Source of the DNA: Parietaria judaica
Taxonomy: Eukaryota; Streptophyta; Magnoliopsida; Rosales; Urticaceae
Length of the DNA stretch: 64,000 nucleotides
Reading direction: 5' to 3'
Assembly: GCA_954871525.1 (NCBI GenBank)
Contig: OX940865.1
Span: 20,010,420 to 20,074,419 of the forward strand
Shown here: positions 59,501-64,000 of the stretch, piece after piece
Position numbering within the stretch: the first letter of the stretch is position 1
How the letters are laid out: each line of letters starts with the position of its first letter
Notes under the pieces: generated by a model
Database searches by the model: none
Seen by the model: only the letters and a program-made list of their open reading frames with translations
What the model was told of the DNA's origin: nothing
Translations under genes and position numbers: made by a program

Positions 59501-59971
59501 CTAGTTTATACATCTATTACAGACTTCTGTTAATTCTCAAATCTCACTCACAATTTGGGGAAAGAAAACCGACCTCAATTCGACTTTCTTCTCTCCAAGA
59601 ACTCAAGCGTATGTCGAGCGTCGCCTTCTTCGGCGAAGGGATCAGGTCATCGACGGTGAGTTGAATCGATTCACCGAGTGGAGGAGAGCATCATGGACGA
59701 GCGATGATCTTCACGAGAGGATCAATTTCTAAATCGATTCACATGTCATCGTCTAATGTTTCCACTCGTGAGAAGCAATAAGGAAGGGGTTCAAAAAAGC
59801 AACTGGAAGTGGAAGAGGTTCACAACTCACGAGAAAAAAAAATAAGAAGGGGGCTATTTTTTTTCTAATTTTTAATTCAAACACACTATTAAATATACAT
59901 ATATATATTATTTTTTTTATAAAGTTGGGGGTGACAATTGTCACCCCCATTATATAACACGTCCGTCCCTG
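56552..59971 (-). mobile_element. Complete hAT transposon, Tip100/TTF-finger type
   Basis: The ends CAGGGACGGAACCAG and, inverted, CAGGGACGGACGTG are flanked by the perfect 8-bp repeat ATCCTGGG (56544-56551, 59972-59979). GGGGGTGAC occurs inside both ends. The element is 3420 bp and carries an uninterrupted transposase. A roughly 120-bp block at its 3' coding end is duplicated in tandem (about 56590-56710 and 56715-56830), only the inner copy being part of the gene. Confidence 0.93.
56783..59170 (-). CDS. hAT transposase, TTF-type zinc finger, intact 795 aa
   Basis: One open frame starts MKTPTIDSFFKRK, a usual opening of this family. A TTF-type zinc-binding region follows at about 55-150 (IFCLPCFLF, with later Cys/His), then the FRGHDES-like motif as LRGRDES and RGNFLELL. 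The RNase H-fold core has IIVDEARDES with its first Asp near 295, GQGYDGASNM near 362 and IHCFAHRLKLAL near 390. The C-terminal hAT dimerisation region (ATTERSFSRMSIVKSPLRNKM) lies near 740. The length and motif order are those of a full protein. It would bind the element's ends and move it by cut-and-paste in the nucleus. No intron is needed in the coding part. Upstream sequence to 59971 is leader or promoter. It could still be inactive through missense changes. Confidence 0.93.
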   Translation of the reverse strand: MKTPTIDSFFKRKHADTPIQVPTIEDRPVLKSRRVEVDVDFDIDKVERDPGLRPQIWKYSADKCDEVRRAYMKWGPNQPILRDYPKSKERQFLSFKPSLFGQFPSWLEYSKRKDAIFCLPCFLFHKEDGPYGSEAFTEEGFRTWNKIGGKNCSLRAHIGKDHNSLHNIALNLWSDLMNQSGHIANKFSNFKSKEVLDNRLRLKTSIGATRWLTFQSCALRGRDESTTSRNRGNFLELLRYSAVLNPDVEEVLSNAPRNATYTSPKIQKQILHVLAMKVKKYIREEIGTAKYCIIVDEARDESKKEQMSLVLRFVDKNSCIQERFFGLLHVKDTASLTLKTGIFSMLSHFNLDIQFIRGQGYDGASNMRGEWKGLQALVSKECPYAYYIHCFAHRLKLALVAASKEVYHVKKFFDKLLIIVNIVSGSCKRSDQLKDAHSSNVAYLLDIEELESGKGLNQSSSLQRPGDTRWTSHSKSVNSLIKMFSATCEVLLSITRDGQTDCKRGEAKSVHKTMTRFYFVFTMHLMKEVLDITSSLCLHLQFKSQDILNSMFLVSSSKTLLQNLRDDGFDNLVEKVRSFCGRVSIEVPDFSVLHDQKRGMASRKITVGDYYRCDIFYTVIDSQMGELDNRFDDDTIQMIVLCSALDPKEMRTSFRKDDIIKLVQKFYPKDFEEDEMELLDFELLHFDSLRRLPDFLSLTKISDLMEWLVKTRNSELFPLLCRLIALILTLPVSIATTERSFSRMSIVKSPLRNKMEDEYLSDYLLVNIEREIAEIFSIDSIIDDFRDMESRRCLF

Positions 59972-59979
59972 ATCCTGGG

Positions 59980-61239
59980 AATAAAATTACGTTTTGGCTC
60001 AGTTATAAGTCTGGTAAAATCAGGTGGCAGGATACACTCGACGCCGCCGCCTTCCGCTATGAGCCTCCTTTTCTCATTGATGAGTTTTTCCCTTTCTTTC
60101 TCTACATGTTATGCATCAACATGGCAATAAATAGGTCACCCTCTACAACATAAACGAAATCATGAGATGTTGCTTCCTTTTTATTTTCCAGTATTTGTTC
60201 ATTTCGATTATTTTTGAAGAACTCATATGAATCAGAATAGCAATATGCATAGTATCCATCCAACCTCACGTCTATTGCAATACCCCTCCTTTCTTCGGAC
60301 AATCAGGTCTCACTCTGAGTATCCTTTTTTTTTTTTCAAAGTTTTGATTTCTTTGTGTGCTGACTTTGTTAATCTTTTCGGTACATACTTGCAAAAATGG
60401 CAAGCACACATTATCAATTCCGGCAATGTGTTTTGGGTTATTTGATGTGCTTAAGAGGTTAACAGTGAAGTTCATTAAAGTCAAGCAAAGGAATTCTCTC
60501 TCGCTCTCCTCTTACAACAGTATGCTCGATGCCACTGTCGGCGCTATTTACGGTACCGGATCTAAGTTTAAAGTAACTGTTTTACCCTTTCTCTTTTACA
60601 GCAGAGCAAATTATATTTACGAAATATTTTAATGTCTACGAAATTATCTACTCATTGACATCATTGGCGCTGACTATTAGATACTCAATGGAAATATTCG
60701 TATATTGTAGGTATATAACTATTGTAGTTGAAGAGAAGTGTTACATATTAAGTTCATTGCTTCGTAGTTGAAAAACCTTCACGTTTTCTGATAGGTTATT
60801 AAACTGCACGAAGGAAGTGATGCCTTTATTTTCACCTTCCAGCGACCTTGATGGCTCTTCCACATGTGCACGATGGAGACTTAATGCGGCCGGAGGAGGC
60901 TCTAATGAAAGCATTTCTTTGTGGTTGGTCATCTTCTTTAACAGTATATATTTCTCCTCACAAAGTTTTATGAGTTATTTTTTTTATTCTTTGGATAAGA
61001 TCATTTAGGACTTTGGCTGTTTTAATATCCGTTTTTTTTTCTTGAAAACCAATGGAAAGATTCTGGAATTGAAATTATATGCTCTGATCTTTATATTCTT
61101 TGTTTATGCTTTAATCAATTTGTTATTGAGTTTGTGAGTTAATTTATACGCCTCCTGCTTTCTACTTTTTATCCCTCTAAGTTCCAAATTTAGTTTCTAT
61201 TTTCAATGAGTTTAAGCCTGACTTGGCTCAACTCCTAGC
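59980..61239. other. No recognised gene; short coding-like pieces
   Basis: Stretches such as DTLDAAAFRYEPPFLIDEFF (near 60040, plus) and SLSSYNSMLDATVGAIYGTG (near 60510, plus) look protein-like but are isolated. I could not join them into a gene or name a family. They may be exons of a decayed host gene into which the hAT element inserted. Confidence 0.3.
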
Positions 61240-62470
61240 AGAGATTGTAAGAAATAATATTCATATAAATGAAATTAAACACTTAAAGAGTGTTTAATGA
61301 CATGTTAAAGACGTTTAACATTCTTAAACTTCCTGACCTGCAAAACCAACGGACGAAACGTTAGTCATTGATGCAGAAATAATTTTTCGAACGTTTTTTT
61401 TAAATTTGGGTATAAATTAGAGTTTGCAAAACTTGAAAGAGAGATCTCTGAAAACTCAAAAGCTCGACTACCGATCTTGTTCGTTGGTTTTCATTCTATT
61501 TCGTTGAGTATACGAGACTTACAGATTCGAGTTCGTCGTTGTCTTCTAAGTGTATTGGAGTCAACGATTAGCCTCTGTACCCTGGGAAGAAGACGGTTAC
61601 TATGTTCCGGCACCGGAGAGACCGAATCTGCTTCAAGGGAGCGTCGAACGCGCCTGGGCTCCGTTCATTTGTTTTTCTTGTTTTGCAGATTCTTGGATTC
61701 TGAAATCTCGAGTCGATTCGCCACCGCCATTGTTGAAAGAAGCTCGGAGCTTATCGACGAACCACCAAAAAGTATATTTAAAGAATGTATTTCTTTTCGT
61801 ATTTATTTTATAAGTTATAAAATAATATCTTATTTGTATTTCCAGAATATGATATATATAACAATCTTGAAGCAGACTCGGTTTTCTGGAAAAACGAAGA
61901 AAGAAAAAAATTGCAGGAGGTTGAAGCTTCAGGAGAGAAGAAGACAGACGAAGCTCTTGGTGAGAGACTGAATTAAAATTAGTCGCTACCCATTGACAGT
62001 ACAGGTTAGAACTTAGAAGTATTGCTTCTATTCTATATCAATATTAATTGCCCTTAGTCGTTAACTGTGCTCTCTGCTTGCGTGTTGTCTTGGAAAGCAG
62101 ACATTTGGTACTGTTTCCTTTATTTCTCTCGAGCTCCAAAAACAGGCCTAGTCTGATCTTTGTGCATCTATCTATTATATATAATATTATATTTGAATCC
62201 CTTTGATCGTCCGATATTTTCATTTGATTTATTCATACATATTATATTTTATAAGTTGGGTACAGCTTGCTTGCATGAAGTGTGCTCAACTTTTTATTCC
62301 TAAGTAAGTGCATCAATTATACTTACATCTGTCATAGATTATATATTTATATATATTTTTGATCGAAATCTGTGAGTTTATAATTAAGAAAGTATTGTGT
62401 TCTTGGAACAAATTAAGTATACCCGATTATTATTGATCGAGGTACAAGTTAAAATTGAAATTGTTATTTC
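61240..62470 (+). other. Region before the right-edge Copia pol, possible LTR/leader
   Basis: A 164-codon frame at 61477-61971 has Ser/Arg/Leu-rich composition without family motifs. Leader-like sequence of Copia elements is possible, but no primer site, no LTR end and no gag domain were found here. Confidence 0.3.
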
Positions 62471-62477
62471 AATTTAA

Positions 62478-64000
62478 ATGGAAACATACGTCGTTTCTGA
62501 ATTTAAAATGGGTAATTCCAACCCAAGTGAGTGGTGTCTCGATAGTAGCGCTACACGACATATTTGCGTCGATAGAGCCTTGTTCGTGGAACTGGCACTA
62601 GACGAAACTAAAGAAAAGCTTTGTATGGGCAATTCGGCAACTTCAGATGTGAAGGGCCGAGGAACGATACTTCTAAAAATGATATCGGAAAAAGAGTTGA
62701 AGCTTAATAACGTTTTGTATGTTCCTGATTTTAAGAAGAATTTGATCTCGAGCTCGCTCCTTAGCAAGCATGGATTTAAAATGGTATTTGAATCTGACGA
62801 GATAATTTTATCAAAATCTGGAATCCTAGTTGGAAAGGGATCTGTAAAAGATGGGATGTGAAAAATGAACACGGTCATTACGAATCCTAATCTTGTTATT
62901 GATAATAAACGAAAGTCTACCACGTATATGCTTGAGTCTTCGAACTTATGGCATGGTAGACTAGGACATGTTAATTATGGTTCTTTGCGAAGACTAATTA
63001 ATATGGAACATATTCCAAAGTTTGATATTAACGATAAGCACAAGTGCGAGACTTGCGTTGAGGCGAAATTAACTCGCACATCGTTTAAAAATGTCGAAAG
63101 AAGTACGGAACCCCTTGGGTTAATTTATACTGATATTTGTGATCTCAAGTTTGTTGAAACAAGAGGTGGAAACAAATACTTTATTACTTTCATTGATGAT
63201 TGTACTAAGTATTGTTATGTATATTTGCTAAAAAGCAAAGACGAAGCTATAGAGAAATTTATTCTCTATAAGCAAGAAGTTGAAAACCAACTTAATAAGA
63301 AAATTAAGATGGTCAGAAGTGATCGTGGTGGTGAATATGTTGCGCCGTTTGAGAAATTTTGTACTAAAAACGGTATCATTCACGAGAAAACACCACCTTA
63401 CTCGCCTCAGTCAAATGGAGTGGCTGAACGAAAAAATCGTACTCTCAAAGAGATGATGAACGCGATGTTGTTAAGTTCTGGGTTACCACAGAACATGTGG
63501 GGAGAAGCTGTATTGTCAGCTAATTATCTTCTGAATAAAATTCCAAAAAAGAAGGAAGATAAAACTCCTTATGAGTTATGGAAAGGAAGAAGACCTTCCT
63601 ATAAATATCTCAAAATGTGGGGTTGCTTAGCCAAAGTAATGGCTCCTGCACCGAAAAAGATGAAAATAGGTCCGAGGACTGTGGATTGCATCTTTATAGG
63701 TTATGCACACAATAGTAGTGCGTATTGGTTCTTGGTGTATAAATTAGATAACCCTGAGATTCACAAGAACACGATTATGGAATCAAGAAATGCATCGTTC
63801 TTTGAAGACGTATTTCCTTGTAAGTCGAGAAATGATGGTTCAAGTTCATCTAAAAACCTTGATGAAACGACGTCCGAAACTAGTGAAGAGCTAGACGAGG
63901 ATGAGATAGAACCTAGACGTAGTAAACGAGCAAGGGTGGAAAAGTCATTTGGACCCGAATTTTTAACTTACATGTTAGAAAGTGAACCTCGAACATACAA
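62478..64000 (+). pseudogene. Copia pol (protease-integrase part), truncated by the window
   Basis: The frame starts in the protease (EWCLDSSATRHIC), stops at TGA 62859-62861, and resumes in the same frame to the window edge. Integrase follows: LWHGRLGHVNYGSL, CETCVEAK, then the catalytic segments YTDICDL, RSDRGGEY and SPQSNGVAERKNRTL, and the KTPYELWKGRRPSYKYL region. It differs clearly from the two elements at 16-21 and 34-40 kb in sequence and in strand, so it is another Copia lineage. Gag is not visible upstream, which suggests a 5' truncation or rearrangement. Reverse transcriptase would lie beyond the window. Confidence 0.88.

Noticed and set aside
61477..61971. 164-codon plus-strand frame
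   Set aside because: Composition-driven, no recognisable domain, and it sits in a region that may be retroelement leader; not called as a gene.
1..64000. CRISPR arrays, rRNA, operons and bacterial-type signals
   Set aside because: None seen; the sequence is plant nuclear DNA with spliced genes and class I/II transposons.
42520..64000. A triterpene biosynthetic gene cluster
   Set aside because: Only the cyclase is present; no P450, acyltransferase, dehydrogenase or glycosyltransferase gene was recognised in the window.

Overview
The window is nuclear DNA of a flowering plant, most likely a eudicot. It is AT-rich and full of introns. It carries one intact oxidosqualene cyclase gene with plant-type split exons, and otherwise almost only plant transposable elements (hAT, MULE, PIF/Harbinger, Ty1-Copia) and their remnants. 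The species cannot be named from the sequence.

Layout. 1-9267: a host repeat unit (unit 0) interrupted by two small-to-large hAT insertions that share one 8-bp target (316-664 and 673-4727), then by a second large hAT (5041-9259). Both large hAT elements carry broken transposase genes, yet their first introns share a long, nearly identical segment. 9265-about 27960: further copies of the host unit in head-to-tail order (units 1, 2 and a degraded unit 3), each with its own later insertions. Unit 2 holds a decayed Copia element (16232-21447), and unit 1 preserves the empty site. 28600-34480: AT-rich non-genic DNA with non-autonomous elements. 34481-39855: a young Copia element with near-identical 541-bp LTRs, a 5-bp target duplication and one continuous gag-pol frame broken by a single TAG.

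40429-41766: a MULE with long inverted ends, upstream of the one host gene I recognise. That gene spans 42520-55225 on the plus strand: 13 exons join in frame to a 761-residue triterpene (oxidosqualene) cyclase with a DCTAE catalytic motif and a lupeol-synthase-like MLSYCR motif. Its introns have absorbed several transposons (MULEs, a hAT MITE, a Copia solo LTR and a 44-unit GA microsatellite) without damage to any exon or splice dinucleotide.

55577-56369: another MULE. 56552-59971: a complete hAT element of the Tip100/TTF-zinc-finger type with an uninterrupted 795-codon transposase. 59980-62470: no recognised gene. 62478 to the right edge: the start of a different Copia pol, plus strand, with one stop codon, running out of the window.

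The cyclase would make a triterpene skeleton from 2,3-oxidosqualene at the ER membrane. No P450 or acyltransferase partner is visible, so a biosynthetic cluster cannot be claimed from this window alone.
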